Shown here: positions 16,810-25,789 of the stretch, piece by piece
Layout: the number at the start of each line of letters is the position of its first letter
Numbering within the stretch: position 1 is the first letter of the stretch
Origin: CAYLPU01 sp964385635
GTDB taxonomy: Bacteria > Chloroflexota > Anaerolineae > B4-G1
Reading direction: 5' to 3'
Length of the DNA: 64,000 nucleotides
Assembly: GCA_964385635.1 (NCBI GenBank)
Contig: CAYLPU010000015.1
Location: 3,924 to 67,923 of the forward strand
The notes under the pieces: generated by a model
Seen by the model: the letters and a program-made list of their open reading frames with translations, nothing else
Databases searched by the model: none
Told to the model about the DNA's origin: nothing
Position numbers and translations under genes: made by a program

Positions 16810-18363
16810 TTATGGACCGTAGCCACGCAGGACGAGCGGCAGGTAGACGTCGAGGTGTGGCCAGAAACCGTTGTTGGACAGGGCCGACCAGTCCCCTGCA
16901 CCGTTCTGGGATTTGAGAGCGAAGCAGGCGCTGCCGCCGGTGTAGGGGACGGAGGTGGTGAGCCATTCGGTGCTGCCGGGCGCGGAAGCGGTGAAAGGTA
17001 CGGCGATGGCGACGGCGCTATCCCAGTTGGTGTCGCTGATGAGGGTGCCGGAGTAGCGCAGTGTGTAGGTGATGCCGTCCGCCGGCGCGGTCCAGCGCAG
17101 CGTACCGGTCAACGTGCCGGTGTCCGTGACGGCCTGGGAGACGCGCAGATCAGTCACGGCGGCGGGTGGGGGAGCGCCGTACTCATCACCGCCCACGTCG
17201 GGGGCCGCGCCGATGGGCCGCTCGTCGCCGTCGTAGTCATCCGACACGTTGGCCAGCGTCGCCGCCTGGTCAATCGCGCCGCTGGCCGTGGACGTGAGGT
17301 GCAGGTCCCCCGAGGTAGCGTCCACGAACCAGTCCACCCCGGCGTTGGTGACGTTGCCCACCAGGGTGCCCTGGGCCCCGTCCCGGTCGTGCAGGATGTT
17401 CATGTTGGTCAGGTTGTAGGCAAAGGTTCCCTGGCTCTCTGGATAGCGCGCCTCCATGCCCCAGGTCAGGCCCGGGCTGGGGTTGAGCAGCATGGCCGTG
17501 TTGTGCGCCACCAGCCAGCCCTGGGCGCGGGTCATCTCGATGGCCACATCGTGCTCCAGGCTGCTGTAGATGAAGTTGTTGCGCACGAAACCACCGGTAT
17601 GGTTCACGCCGCTTTCTCCGGGGTTGCCGAAGGCGATCCCCCGGTAGCAGTCAATGAGCAGATTGCGTTCCACCACCGTGTCCGAGGATTCATTCCAGAA
17701 CAGGATGGTGGGGCCGGTATAACCCTCGTTCCCCCGTATGCGGTACCATTCGTTGTCTCGTATCACCCAGTTGCGAGTTCGGTGGGCACTGATGCCGTTG
17801 GTGTAGTCAGTGGGTGCGCTACTCGTATACTCCAGGCGCGAGCAGGCCAACAGTCCATCCTCGCTCCAGTCCGACCCAGGGTTGATCTTAACGATCTGTT
17901 GTCCCGTGTCCAGGATGTGCAGGTTATACAGGATGGGTCGGTCTTTGCCTTGGACGGACACCCCATGGTTGCCAACGCTGCGGATGGTGAGGTCGGCGAT
18001 CGTGATGTCGTCGGCGTCAATCAGGAAGCCATGCATGTGCCCGGTGCCCATCCCTCCCAGATCCAGAATCACGCCTTCACGTTGGCCGGTGGCCCCACGG
18101 ATTGTGATGCCGTCATTCACAACGTGGATGATGTTTTCCATGTGGTAAACGCCGGCCTCAATCATGATTGTGGTGCCAGCCGCTGCATTGTACGCCTGGT
18201 TGCGCAACTCTGGTTCTGAGGAGATTGTGATGGTGGGGCCGGTAGGGGGTGACAAGGGGGGACATCTGTCCGATTGGGTTGCGCCCGGCCCCGGAGAAGC
18301 CAGCGCGACCATGCCGGTCAGCAGGCTCAAGACGAGCGCCATCGTCAAGACTCGGTTACCCAT
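16810..18363 (-). CDS. Secreted right-handed beta-helix protein
   Basis: A 517-residue protein with a signal peptide at 1-28. Residues 45-390 read as a parallel beta-helix (pectate-lyase-like) from the run of short strands with Asn/Gly turns: GTTIMIEAGVYHME, ITIADLTIRSVGNHGV, TVVERNLLIDCYRGIAFGN, FVRNNFIYSS. An FN3-like segment follows (PPPAAVTDLRVSQAVTDTG ... CFALKSQNGAGDWSALS), closely matching copy 2 of the neighbouring pair. The tail is DVYLPLVLRGYGP. A polysaccharide-directed surface role is typical for the fold, but I see no defined catalytic set. It is transcribed from the promoter at 18443-18471 and likely heads the secreted-protein operon. Confidence 0.8.
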   Translation of the reverse strand: MGNRVLTMALVLSLLTGMVALASPGPGATQSDRCPPLSPPTGPTITISSEPELRNQAYNAAAGTTIMIEAGVYHMENIIHVVNDGITIRGATGQREGVILDLGGMGTGHMHGFLIDADDITIADLTIRSVGNHGVSVQGKDRPILYNLHILDTGQQIVKINPGSDWSEDGLLACSRLEYTSSAPTDYTNGISAHRTRNWVIRDNEWYRIRGNEGYTGPTILFWNESSDTVVERNLLIDCYRGIAFGNPGESGVNHTGGFVRNNFIYSSLEHDVAIEMTRAQGWLVAHNTAMLLNPSPGLTWGMEARYPESQGTFAYNLTNMNILHDRDGAQGTLVGNVTNAGVDWFVDATSGDLHLTSTASGAIDQAATLANVSDDYDGDERPIGAAPDVGGDEYGAPPPAAVTDLRVSQAVTDTGTLTGTLRWTAPADGITYTLRYSGTLISDTNWDSAVAIAVPFTASAPGSTEWLTTSVPYTGGSACFALKSQNGAGDWSALSNNGFWPHLDVYLPLVLRGYGP

Positions 18364-18442
18364 CCTTCGTGATCCTCCCGCCTTCCCCCCGCTCCCGCTT
18401 TGGTTTCCTGGGTTCTTCTGGTTCCCTGGGGGGGATACCTAT

Positions 18443-18471
18443 AGGATACCAGAGAACGCGAGAGATAGCAA
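18443..18471 (-). promoter_or_regulatory. Promoter of the secreted-protein operon
   Basis: On the minus strand TTGCTA (18471-18466), a 17-nt spacer and TATCCT (18448-18443) lie 80 nt upstream of the beta-helix gene. Confidence 0.5.
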
Positions 18472-18518
18472 TGGCGCGTTGGTACTATATGGGCGCGTGC
18501 GGTGAGGCGCTACCCCAA

Positions 18519-18547
18519 TTGCATCCCGCGCCTTTTTGTGCTAAACT
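18519..18547 (+). promoter_or_regulatory. Promoter of the glycosyltransferase gene
   Basis: TTGCAT, a 17-nt spacer and TAAACT. The stretch TTTTTGTGCTA just before the -10 also occurs before the -10 box at 5858. Confidence 0.5.
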
Positions 18548-18597
18548 GGATACCGGGTGCGGCGGTGGGCGGCGCAGAGGCACGGGAGCGACAGGTA

Positions 18598-19956
18598 ATG
18601 AGCACTATTGGCATCTTTCACTACAAGGTCGGCGGGACGGATGGGGTCTCGCTGGAGATAAACAAATGGAAGCGGGTGCTGGAGGAGATGGGGCACACGG
18701 TGCGCCTCTGTGCGGGCGACCTGGGCGCGGTCGAGGGCACGCTGATCGAGGGATTGTATCACCATCGCCCGGACGTTGAGCGGCTGGACCGGAACACGTT
18801 CCGCGAGTTGAGCGATTTCGCCAGCGAATCGGAATACAAGACTGAGGTTTATCGGATCGCCGGCGTGATTGAGCGGGAGGTGCGGGACTTCGTGGAGCGG
18901 GAGAGAGTTGATTTCCTCATCCCGCAGAATGTCTGGTCGGTTGCCATGAGCCTTCCGGCCGCCATCGCGCTGGTGCGGGTGATGCGCGAGTTGCAACTGG
19001 ACACGCTGGCCCAGCATCACGACTTCTACTGGGAGCGGACAGGTGGGGTATCCCTCACCTGTGGGACGGCCATCGAGATCGCCGATAAGTACCTGCCGCC
19101 GCGTGACCCGTTGATCCGGCACGCGGTCATCAACAGCCTGGCGCAGCGGGAACTGTCCGAGCGTAAAGGGATCGAGGCCAGCGTAGTGCCCAACGTCTTC
19201 GACTTTGACGGCCCGGACTGGCAGCCCGACGACTACAATCGGGATTTCCGCGCCCGCATCGGGTTGCGGGAGAACGACGTCATGGTATTGCAGGCCACTC
19301 GCATCGTCCGGCGCAAGGGGATCGAACTGGCGGCCGATTTCGTGAAGGCGCTGGGCAGCCCGGAGCGCCGTGCGCGGCTCAAGCGGTATGGGCTGTACGA
19401 TGGGCGTCCTTTCGACGACGACAGCCGGATCGTGCTGGTGCTGGCCGGGTACTCGGAGGACCCGAGCGGGCGTTACGTCAACTTGCTCAGGCAAAAGGTC
19501 GAGCGGGCGGGAGTTGAGGCCCTCTTCATCTCCGATTTGGTGGGGGGGCGGCGGCAGACGCGGGGTGGGCAGAAGATTTACTCCCTGTGGGATATGTACG
19601 TCTTCGCCGACTTTGTCACCTACCCCAGCCTGTGGGAGGGGTGGGGCAATCAGTTCCTTGAGGCGCTGCGGGCCCGGCTCCCACTGGTGTTGTTCGAGTA
19701 TCCGGTCTACCGGGCCGACATCCGGGACAAGGGCTTCCGGGTTGTCTCCCTGGGCAGCGAGATCCAGGGCCGGGATGACCTGGGGCTGGTGGAGGTGGGG
19801 GCGGGGGTCGTCGAGGCGGCTGCAGACCAGGCGGTGGCCTTGCTCACCGACGCACGCTTGCGCCAGGAGACGGTCGAGCACAACTTCCAGGTCGGCCGTC
19901 AGCACTACTCAATGGAGGCTCTGCGGGGCTACCTGACGCGGCTGATGGAGCAATAG
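18598..19956 (+). CDS. GT4-like glycosyltransferase
   Basis: A 452-residue GT-B protein. The N-terminal Rossmann half begins STIGIFHYKVGGTDGVSLEI, with the glycine-rich acceptor loop. The C-terminal half has RIVRRKGIELAADF and the retaining-GT4 EX7E motif in PSLWEGWGNQFLEAL. It is cytoplasmic, and the donor and acceptor are not predictable. ATG 18598 matches the domain start; an upstream in-frame TTG would add 32 non-conserved residues. It stands alone, convergent with the response regulator. Confidence 0.88.
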   Translation: MSTIGIFHYKVGGTDGVSLEINKWKRVLEEMGHTVRLCAGDLGAVEGTLIEGLYHHRPDVERLDRNTFRELSDFASESEYKTEVYRIAGVIEREVRDFVERERVDFLIPQNVWSVAMSLPAAIALVRVMRELQLDTLAQHHDFYWERTGGVSLTCGTAIEIADKYLPPRDPLIRHAVINSLAQRELSERKGIEASVVPNVFDFDGPDWQPDDYNRDFRARIGLRENDVMVLQATRIVRRKGIELAADFVKALGSPERRARLKRYGLYDGRPFDDDSRIVLVLAGYSEDPSGRYVNLLRQKVERAGVEALFISDLVGGRRQTRGGQKIYSLWDMYVFADFVTYPSLWEGWGNQFLEALRARLPLVLFEYPVYRADIRDKGFRVVSLGSEIQGRDDLGLVEVGAGVVEAAADQAVALLTDARLRQETVEHNFQVGRQHYSMEALRGYLTRLMEQ

Positions 19957-19992
19957 CGAGGTGCGGCTTTTCCCCCGATGTGATAGGGGTGT

Positions 19993-20688
19993 TCAGGCAG
20001 TATCTTCGACCTCGAAGAAGTAGCCGGCGCCGGGCACAGTGTGGATGAAATGGGGCTTGTTGGGATCGGCGTCGATCTTTCGGCGGAGCCGGTAGATGAA
20101 CTGCTTGACCAAATCTGTCTCGCCCACGTATTCCGGGCCCCACACGCGGGCGAGAATGGCGTCTCTGCTCAGAACCTTGCCAGCGTGGCGCACGAGGTAA
20201 TCGAGCATTTCGAATTCGGTTGGAGTCAAGTGGATGATCTTCCCGTGAACCACGGCGTGACGGCGGGATCGGTCCAGCACGAACGCTCCATCGGTGAAAA
20301 CGAGAATGTCGGGGGTCTCCTCTTTGCTGGAGGTACGCCTCAGGCAGGCGGTCAGGCGAGAGAGCAGTTCCCGTTGGCTGAAGGGCTTGATGATGTAATC
20401 ATCGGCGCCTAGCGCCAGCCCGCGCACGATGTCATCCACCGCTCCCTTGGCGGTGAGGAAGATGATCGGAACCGCGGTCATCTCACGCAGGCGACGGCAG
20501 GTCTCAAAGCCATCGTGCATAGGCATCATCACGTCCAGGACAATGGCATCGGGATGTGTCTCATACGCTCGACGTAGACCTTCGAGGCCGTCGGTGGCCA
20601 GGACAACTTCGAAGCCGTTTCTGGTCAGGGTAAGTTTTAAGATGCGCAGTATGTCTGCGTCGTCGTCAATGACCAAGATACGGGACAT
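19993..20688 (-). CDS. OmpR/PhoB-type response regulator (orphan)
   Basis: A 231-residue protein with a receiver domain (acidic D8-D10, phospho-acceptor D52 in IVLDVMMPM, conserved K in IIKPF) and a C-terminal winged HTH (LTPTEFEMLDYLVRHAG; TVPGAGYFFE). No histidine kinase is adjacent. It follows the DUF1461 gene but has its own strong promoter (20746-20774). Confidence 0.95.
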   Translation of the reverse strand: MSRILVIDDDADILRILKLTLTRNGFEVVLATDGLEGLRRAYETHPDAIVLDVMMPMHDGFETCRRLREMTAVPIIFLTAKGAVDDIVRGLALGADDYIIKPFSQRELLSRLTACLRRTSSKEETPDILVFTDGAFVLDRSRRHAVVHGKIIHLTPTEFEMLDYLVRHAGKVLSRDAILARVWGPEYVGETDLVKQFIYRLRRKIDADPNKPHFIHTVPGAGYFFEVEDTA

Positions 20689-20745
20689 TGTCCTCGCTTT
20701 GCTCCTTTCGATTGCCGTCCACCTGGCTCGTCTGTACTGTGCGTA

Positions 20746-20774
20746 AATGTATCACAATTGCGAAGTGCTGTCAA
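20746..20774 (-). promoter_or_regulatory. Promoter of the orphan response regulator
   Basis: On the minus strand TTGACA (20774-20769), a 17-nt spacer ending TGA and TACATT (20751-20746). It overlaps the 3' end of the DUF1461 gene. Confidence 0.65.
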
Positions 20775-21459
20775 GCGTTGATCTCATCCGCCGGCGCCAT
20801 AGCCATCCCACAGCAGCGGTGGCGATTGCCTCCACGACCAGCAGGCCGACGACAGTCATAGCCACGTCCATCCAGAAGCGTATAGGGAACAGGCGAATCA
20901 AAGTGTCCGAGTAGGGGAAGATCCAACTGTCGCCTTCAAAGAAGAGGCGGTGAAACGTGGTAAAGAACTCCCCCCAACTCAGCACCATGTACACGGCGAC
21001 GGTTCCCAGCAATCCCAGGGTGAGGGTGCTGCCGCTCAAGAGCGCGGCAGGGGCGCGCCGACGCGCGTGGCTCGTAGCGAGCAGTGTTGTTATCCCTCCA
21101 AGCAAACCCAGTGCGGCGACGATGCCGGCCGTCATCATTCCATTGTACACCACCTGCACATCGGCCATGTGAATCAGTTCCCGCTCGCTGAAAGCAGGCT
21201 CGCCACCGGGGAGTCGCAGGTTGGCCAGGAGCGAGAGATGCGCGTTGGTCGCCAGGTACTCCACGCAAGTTTCGGCCAGGCGGGTACGCTCCGCCGTGGA
21301 GAGGCCGAAGGGGTCGGGCGGGAAATCTGTCTTCCCATACTCCCAGTGCACAAACCAGTGACCGGTCACGATGCGCAAGTCGGCCGCGACTAGAAGGACG
21401 GGCAAGGCCAGCACAAGCAGTCCTTGAATCAGGCGAGCCAATCGTGTGTGAAGCATCAT
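20752..21459 (-). CDS. DUF1461 (TIGR01906-type) integral membrane protein
   Basis: A 235-residue protein with about five hydrophobic segments and the family signature FPPDPFGLSTAERTRLAE, then MADVQVVYN and the extracytoplasmic FHRLFFEGDSWIFPYSDTLI. Function is unknown in the family. Its ATG overlaps the stop of the upstream spermidine-synthase-like gene by 4 nt (ATGA), so the two form an operon. Confidence 0.85.
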   Translation of the reverse strand: MMLHTRLARLIQGLLVLALPVLLVAADLRIVTGHWFVHWEYGKTDFPPDPFGLSTAERTRLAETCVEYLATNAHLSLLANLRLPGGEPAFSERELIHMADVQVVYNGMMTAGIVAALGLLGGITTLLATSHARRRAPAALLSGSTLTLGLLGTVAVYMVLSWGEFFTTFHRLFFEGDSWIFPYSDTLIRLFPIRFWMDVAMTVVGLLVVEAIATAAVGWLWRRRMRSTLDSTSQL

Positions 21460-22988
21460 TTTCCTTTCAGCATGAAGTCGAAGACCAGCGCATTGGTCAT
21501 CAGTTCAATGGCAGCGCGGTCGTCGGTGAAGATGACTTTCCCTGGTCGCGTGTCACGCAGGTTTGTCGCCGCCTGCAATGCTGTGGGGTATAGGAATGTG
21601 TCCCCCTCCAGGCCGGGCAGGTTGTCCATCAGGTTACCGGTCTCGCTGGGTTGGACTGTGGCTACGACGACGGCGTTGAAACTGTTCGGCACGTCAATCA
21701 CGTGGGCTGATGGGAAAACCTGGAGCATCGTCGCCATCATGGCTTCCACCAGCCGGTAGTCCTCAGGGGTGTGCCCTACGTTGACAACGACGACGCCATC
21801 AGCGGTCAGATGCTCCCGTACCTGGCGGAAGAACTCCACCGTCGCCAGGTGGGGGGGAATGTAGGGCAACCGGTAGGCGTCCACGCCGACGACCGTGTAG
21901 CGCCGGTCGGAGTGAGCCAGGTAGTAGCGTCCATCGGCGACGATGACGTTGAGGTTGGGTTGATCCATCGCGAAGTACTCCTGCCCCACGCGCACGATCT
22001 TGGGGTCGATTTCCACTCCGTCAATGGGGAGCGGCCCGTAGACGGTGGTATACTGCCGGGCGATGGTGCCGGCAGCCAGCCCTATGAGTGCCACACTCTC
22101 TACCTGATCCGGGGTGTAGGGTGGGGGATTGAAGTAAGGGGCGACGAGAAAGTAGTCCCACGGTCCGGCGGTACGCAATTGATTGGGGCAATAGACGGAA
22201 TGAATGCCTTGCCCCTCGTTCAGCAGCAGGTGGCGGCAGCCTTCCTTCTCTACCACCTGGATGTAGTTATAAGCCGACTCGGTCTCGTAGATGGCGTCCT
22301 CTGAGGCCTTGATCGGCTGCCCGCGCCAGAGAAGGGTCAGCAGGATGACGATGGTTGGCATCCAAAGATACAGGATCAGGCGGCGCGGGCTGCTGTGAGC
22401 AAGCCCGATGAGCGCGATGACCAGCAGAAACAGCGACAGCAGGACGAATGTGTAACGCGTGCCGATGGTGGGTATCAGTACCAGGTCGGGCAGGAACGCG
22501 CCGATGAAACTGCCGGCGGTTGATATGGCGTAGATGCGACCGGCCGTTTGGCCGGCGCTTTCTACATCTTCCATTGCCAGCCGGATGATGAAGGGCGAGA
22601 TGCAGCCGAGCAGTGTGATGGGGGCGCTGAAGAGGATCAGCACGGAGAGGAAAGAACCGCCGAGCATGGCGACGTTGAAGTCGGCAAAACCTGGCGACGC
22701 CAGCGAGAGCACCGGGTGGGCGGCGAAGGGCACGACGCCGATGAGGAAGGCTGCCCAGGCTACGATCTGGTAGAGCGTGGTGGGGTAGGGGGAGCGGTCG
22801 GCCCAGTGCCCACCGAGGAAGTAGCCAGCCGTCAGATAGAGCAGAATCAGCCCGATAATGGTGGCCCACACCAGATTGGCGGTGCCGAAGTGGTTGCGGA
22901 GCAGGCTGGATGCGGCGAACTCGACTGCCAGCGAGACCAACCCACCAGCGAACGCGGTGATGTGGAGGCGAATGTGTTGCCTGTGCAT
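21456..22988 (-). CDS. Fused membrane / spermidine-synthase-like protein
   Basis: A 510-residue protein. Residues 1-225 contain 6-7 transmembrane helices like those of fused MFS/spermidine synthases. Residues 240-480 are a class-I methyltransferase/spermidine synthase fold (VALIGLAAGTIARQ, DGVEIDPKIVRVGQ, NVIVADGRYYL, VVGVDAY). The SAM/dcSAM-binding glycine loop is AAGT in place of the usual GGG, so aminopropyl transfer is uncertain. It is operonic with DUF1461 and transcribed from 22997-23024. Confidence 0.88.
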   Translation of the reverse strand: MHRQHIRLHITAFAGGLVSLAVEFAASSLLRNHFGTANLVWATIIGLILLYLTAGYFLGGHWADRSPYPTTLYQIVAWAAFLIGVVPFAAHPVLSLASPGFADFNVAMLGGSFLSVLILFSAPITLLGCISPFIIRLAMEDVESAGQTAGRIYAISTAGSFIGAFLPDLVLIPTIGTRYTFVLLSLFLLVIALIGLAHSSPRRLILYLWMPTIVILLTLLWRGQPIKASEDAIYETESAYNYIQVVEKEGCRHLLLNEGQGIHSVYCPNQLRTAGPWDYFLVAPYFNPPPYTPDQVESVALIGLAAGTIARQYTTVYGPLPIDGVEIDPKIVRVGQEYFAMDQPNLNVIVADGRYYLAHSDRRYTVVGVDAYRLPYIPPHLATVEFFRQVREHLTADGVVVVNVGHTPEDYRLVEAMMATMLQVFPSAHVIDVPNSFNAVVVATVQPSETGNLMDNLPGLEGDTFLYPTALQAATNLRDTRPGKVIFTDDRAAIELMTNALVFDFMLKGK

Positions 22989-22996
22989 ACGGACTG

Positions 22997-23024
22997 ATTA
23001 TACTGCATTTGAGCGTCCAGGCAA
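22997..23024 (-). promoter_or_regulatory. Promoter of the spermidine-synthase-like operon
   Basis: On the minus strand TTGCCT (23024-23019), a 16-nt spacer and a perfect TATAAT (23002-22997), 9 nt upstream of the start codon. The transcript leader would be almost absent. Confidence 0.6.
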
Positions 23025-23103
23025 CTTGAACCACGAAAGTCGCGAAAGCACGCGAAGGCCGCGAACTCTTGCCTCAATCTCAATCTCAACCTCAATGCGT
23101 TAC

Positions 23104-23130
23104 TTGACGTCTGTTCCCTGTTGGTATACC
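23104..23130 (+). promoter_or_regulatory. Promoter of the second glycosyltransferase operon
   Basis: TTGACG, a 15-nt spacer ending TGG (extended -10) and TATACC. Confidence 0.5.
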
Positions 23131-23156
23131 ATGCTTGGTGAGGAGGGAGGTGTCTG

Positions 23157-24320
23157 ATGCGCATAGGCCAACTGACAGAAGTCTACAAGCCGGTCGTCAA
23201 CGGGGTGACCAACTTTATCTCTCTTCATAAGCGTACCCTCGAATCGTGGGGGCACAAGGTTTTCGTCTTTACGCTGGGACACGAGGATTACGAGGACGAT
23301 GAACTGTACGTCATTCGCTCTCCGGCTATCCCGCTTTCTGATACGGGATACTACCTCAGTTTCCTGTTCTCCCGTCGCGCCCGTAAAAAGATCAAGACGA
23401 TGGATGTGCTGCATGTGCATCACCCGTTTATCAGTGGGCGACAGGTAGTCAGCCTGGGCAAGCGGTACAATATCCCCGTCGTCTACACCAATCACACGCG
23501 CTACCATGTGCAGGCTCGTTACTATATTCCCCTCATTCCGGAGGGGCTCTCGCGGGCTTTTCTGGAGGCGTATTTGCCCGACTTCACCGACAAGTGTGAT
23601 CTGGTCATCGCCCCTTCGCGGGGGATAGAGCGGGTGTTGCGAGAACTGGGCGTGACCTGTCACGTCGAGGTTGTTCCCAACGGCGTGGACGTGGCGCAGT
23701 TTCAGCATCCCCCTGCGCCACTCTCGAAACGTGACTTGGGGCTCTCCGACCAGGCGTTGGTGTCCATCACAGTGGGGCGGCTGGGGCCGGAGAAGAACTT
23801 GTCTTTCCTGTTGCATGCCTTCACACGCATCGCCGGAGAGGTACCGGACTTGCATCTCGTCATCGTCGGCGGTGGCCCACAGGAAGAGAGCCTCAGAGAA
23901 ATGGTGCACTTGTTGGGGTTGGCCTCACAGGTCCACCTGGTCGGCGAGATGCCCTACGAGGAAATTCCCAACTGGCTGGCGATGGGTGATTTCTTTGCCC
24001 TCTCGTCGGTGAGCGAGTCGCACCCTCTGGTTGTGCTGGAGGCGCTGGCCGCCGGCCTGCCGGTGTTGGGCATACCGTGTCCCGGGGTCGAAGACACTAT
24101 CGTGGATGGTCTCAATGGACTCTTTAGTTCTGGAGACACGGGTGTCTTTGCGACGCAGATGCGCCGCCTGGCGACGGAGCCAGATTTGCGGAGCCGGCTG
24201 TCCGCCGGAGCGCGGGAGACGTGTGTCCAATATGACGTCCGCCGCACCTCGGCCGCACTGCTGGCTCAATACGAACGGCTCGTGGAAGAGCGGGGGCGCG
24301 GGGAACGGCAAGATGAGTGA
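23157..24320 (+). CDS. GT4 glycosyltransferase (diacylglycerol-glycosyltransferase type)
   Basis: A 387-residue GT-B enzyme: MRIGQLTEVYKPVVNGV (acceptor loop), VLHVHHPFISG, VVYTNHTRYH, VVPNGVDVAQF, TVGRLGPEKN and the EX7E motif in SESHPLVVLEAL. This profile fits bacterial alpha-mannosyl or diglucosyl-diacylglycerol synthases, so a membrane glycolipid role is likely. GGAGGGAGG precedes ATG 23157. It overlaps the UPF0102 gene by 8 nt and heads a GT, UPF0102, miaA operon. Confidence 0.92.
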   Translation: MRIGQLTEVYKPVVNGVTNFISLHKRTLESWGHKVFVFTLGHEDYEDDELYVIRSPAIPLSDTGYYLSFLFSRRARKKIKTMDVLHVHHPFISGRQVVSLGKRYNIPVVYTNHTRYHVQARYYIPLIPEGLSRAFLEAYLPDFTDKCDLVIAPSRGIERVLRELGVTCHVEVVPNGVDVAQFQHPPAPLSKRDLGLSDQALVSITVGRLGPEKNLSFLLHAFTRIAGEVPDLHLVIVGGGPQEESLREMVHLLGLASQVHLVGEMPYEEIPNWLAMGDFFALSSVSESHPLVVLEALAAGLPVLGIPCPGVEDTIVDGLNGLFSSGDTGVFATQMRRLATEPDLRSRLSAGARETCVQYDVRRTSAALLAQYERLVEERGRGERQDE

Positions 24321-24675
24321 TGCCCGGGTGCGGCTGGGGCGGCGGGGGGAGGAACTGGCCGTCGCGGAATTGACCCGCTGCGGCTACGAGATCGTGGCGC
24401 GCAACTGGCGCTGCCAGGTAGGCGAAGTGGACGCCGTGGCTCGCCAGGACGACGTGTGGACCTTCTTCGAAGTGCGCACGCGGCGTGGGCGGGAGTGCGG
24501 CACGCCGGAGGAATCGTTGACACCAGCCAAGCAGCAGCGCATGATCCACGTGGCGCTCACCTACCTGGCTGAACACGACCTGAACGACGTGGACTGGCGA
24601 GTGGGCCTGGTGGCGGTGGAGATGGACCGCTCCGGCTGGCTGCTGCGGATCGAGGTGTATGAGAGCCTTGAATGA
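24313..24675 (+). CDS. UPF0102 (YraN-like) family protein
   Basis: A 120-residue protein with GRRGEELAVAELTRCGYEI, RNWRCQVGEVDAVARQ and FFEVRTRRG. This is the PD-(D/E)xK-like core of UPF0102, but the usual EVK lysine is Arg (EVR). Starts at ATG 24313 inside the end of the glycosyltransferase. It overlaps the annotated miaA start. Confidence 0.88.
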   Translation: MSDARVRLGRRGEELAVAELTRCGYEIVARNWRCQVGEVDAVARQDDVWTFFEVRTRRGRECGTPEESLTPAKQQRMIHVALTYLAEHDLNDVDWRVGLVAVEMDRSGWLLRIEVYESLE

Positions 24676-25687
24676 GAGGCAAGGAAGCGGGGAAGTCAGG
24701 GGGCAGGGGAGCGGAGGAGCGGGGGAGCAACCTGCAATCCGCAATTCGCAATCCGCGATCCACAGTCCACTGGTGGTGATTGTGGGGCCGACGGCGGTGG
24801 GCAAGACGGCGCTTTCACTCCATCTGGTCGGCCTGCTGAATGGCGAGGTCATCTCTGCCGACTCGCGCCTGTTTTACCGGGGAATGGACATCGGCACGGC
24901 CAAGCCTACTCGCGAGGAGCGCGCTCGCGTTCCCCATCATCTGATTGACATCGCCGAGCCGGATGAGACGGTAGGACTGGCTGAGTTTCAGGAATGGGCC
25001 TATTCCGCTATTGAGGACATCCATGCTCGTGGAAGGTTGCCGTTGCTGGTAGGGGGCGCGGGGCAGTATGTGCGGGCTGTGGTGGAGGGATGGCGTGTCC
25101 CTCGCGTGCCGCCTGACCCCGCTCTGCGGGCCGAACTGGAGGCCCAGGCCGAGCGAGAAGGGGCCACCGCGCTGCACGCTCGCCTGGCCCTGTTGGACCC
25201 CGCTGCTGCGCAACGCATTGACCCCCGCAACGTCCGCCGGGTCATCCGCGCACTGGAGGTCTGCCTGATCACAGGGCGGCCTATCTCTGAGCAGCAGCGT
25301 AAGCAGTTGCCTCCCTACTCCATTCTCCAGATTGGCCTGACGATGGGGCGAGCGACCCTCTATGCCCGCGCCGACCAGCGAGTGGAGGCGATGATGGCTG
25401 CCGGTCTGGAGGACGAGGTACGTCGGCTGGTGAGGGCGGGACATGGTTGGGACCTCCCGGCGATGTCGGGGCTGGGGTATGGGCAGTTCAGAGCGTACTT
25501 CGAGGGACGGGCTACGTTGGAGGAGGCCGTGGCGGAGATAAAGCGGGCGACGCGTCGTTTTATTCGCCATCAGTATAACTGGTTTCGCCCCGATGACCCT
25601 GCTATTCGGTGGTTCGATGTCACCGAGACGACAGCGGGGGAGATTGAGGTTGTGGTGGAGATGTGGCTGGCGGGAGATCGGAGTTGA
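24659..25687 (+). CDS. miaA: tRNA dimethylallyltransferase MiaA
   Basis: Up to 342 residues. The P-loop GPTAVGKT (43-50), SADSRLFYRGMDIGTAKP, GGAGQYVRAVVEGW and DPRNVRRVIRALEV are diagnostic for the enzyme that prenylates A37 of tRNAs reading UNN codons. From ATG 24659 the first 37 residues are encoded by a purine-rich stretch and a 7-nt tandem repeat (24728-24765) and are not part of the family, which normally begins about 8 residues before the P-loop. No good start lies nearer, so the repeat has probably been captured as an N-terminal extension, or a GTG/CTG near 24770 is used. Confidence 0.93.
   Translation: MRALNERQGSGEVRGQGSGGAGEQPAIRNSQSAIHSPLVVIVGPTAVGKTALSLHLVGLLNGEVISADSRLFYRGMDIGTAKPTREERARVPHHLIDIAEPDETVGLAEFQEWAYSAIEDIHARGRLPLLVGGAGQYVRAVVEGWRVPRVPPDPALRAELEAQAEREGATALHARLALLDPAAAQRIDPRNVRRVIRALEVCLITGRPISEQQRKQLPPYSILQIGLTMGRATLYARADQRVEAMMAAGLEDEVRRLVRAGHGWDLPAMSGLGYGQFRAYFEGRATLEEAVAEIKRATRRFIRHQYNWFRPDDPAIRWFDVTETTAGEIEVVVEMWLAGDRS
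24728..24765 (+). repeat. 7-nt tandem repeat at the miaA 5' end
   Basis: About five imperfect copies of GCAATCC. They are read in frame as QPAIRNSQSAIHS within the presumed miaA N-terminus. Confidence 0.65.
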
Positions 25688-25697
25688 TGGGGCTCGT

Positions 25698-25726
25698 TTG
25701 CCTCAATGGTAGCCTGGTGGTAGAAT
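25698..25726 (+). promoter_or_regulatory. Promoter of the GNAT / membrane-regulator pair
   Basis: TTGCCT, a 17-nt spacer and TAGAAT, 64 nt before the GNAT start. Confidence 0.55.
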
Positions 25727-25789
25727 GACCGTCAGCGGTTAGCGACGAACCAGCGGTGAAATGACCCCTCGCTGCTTAGGAGGATGCCG

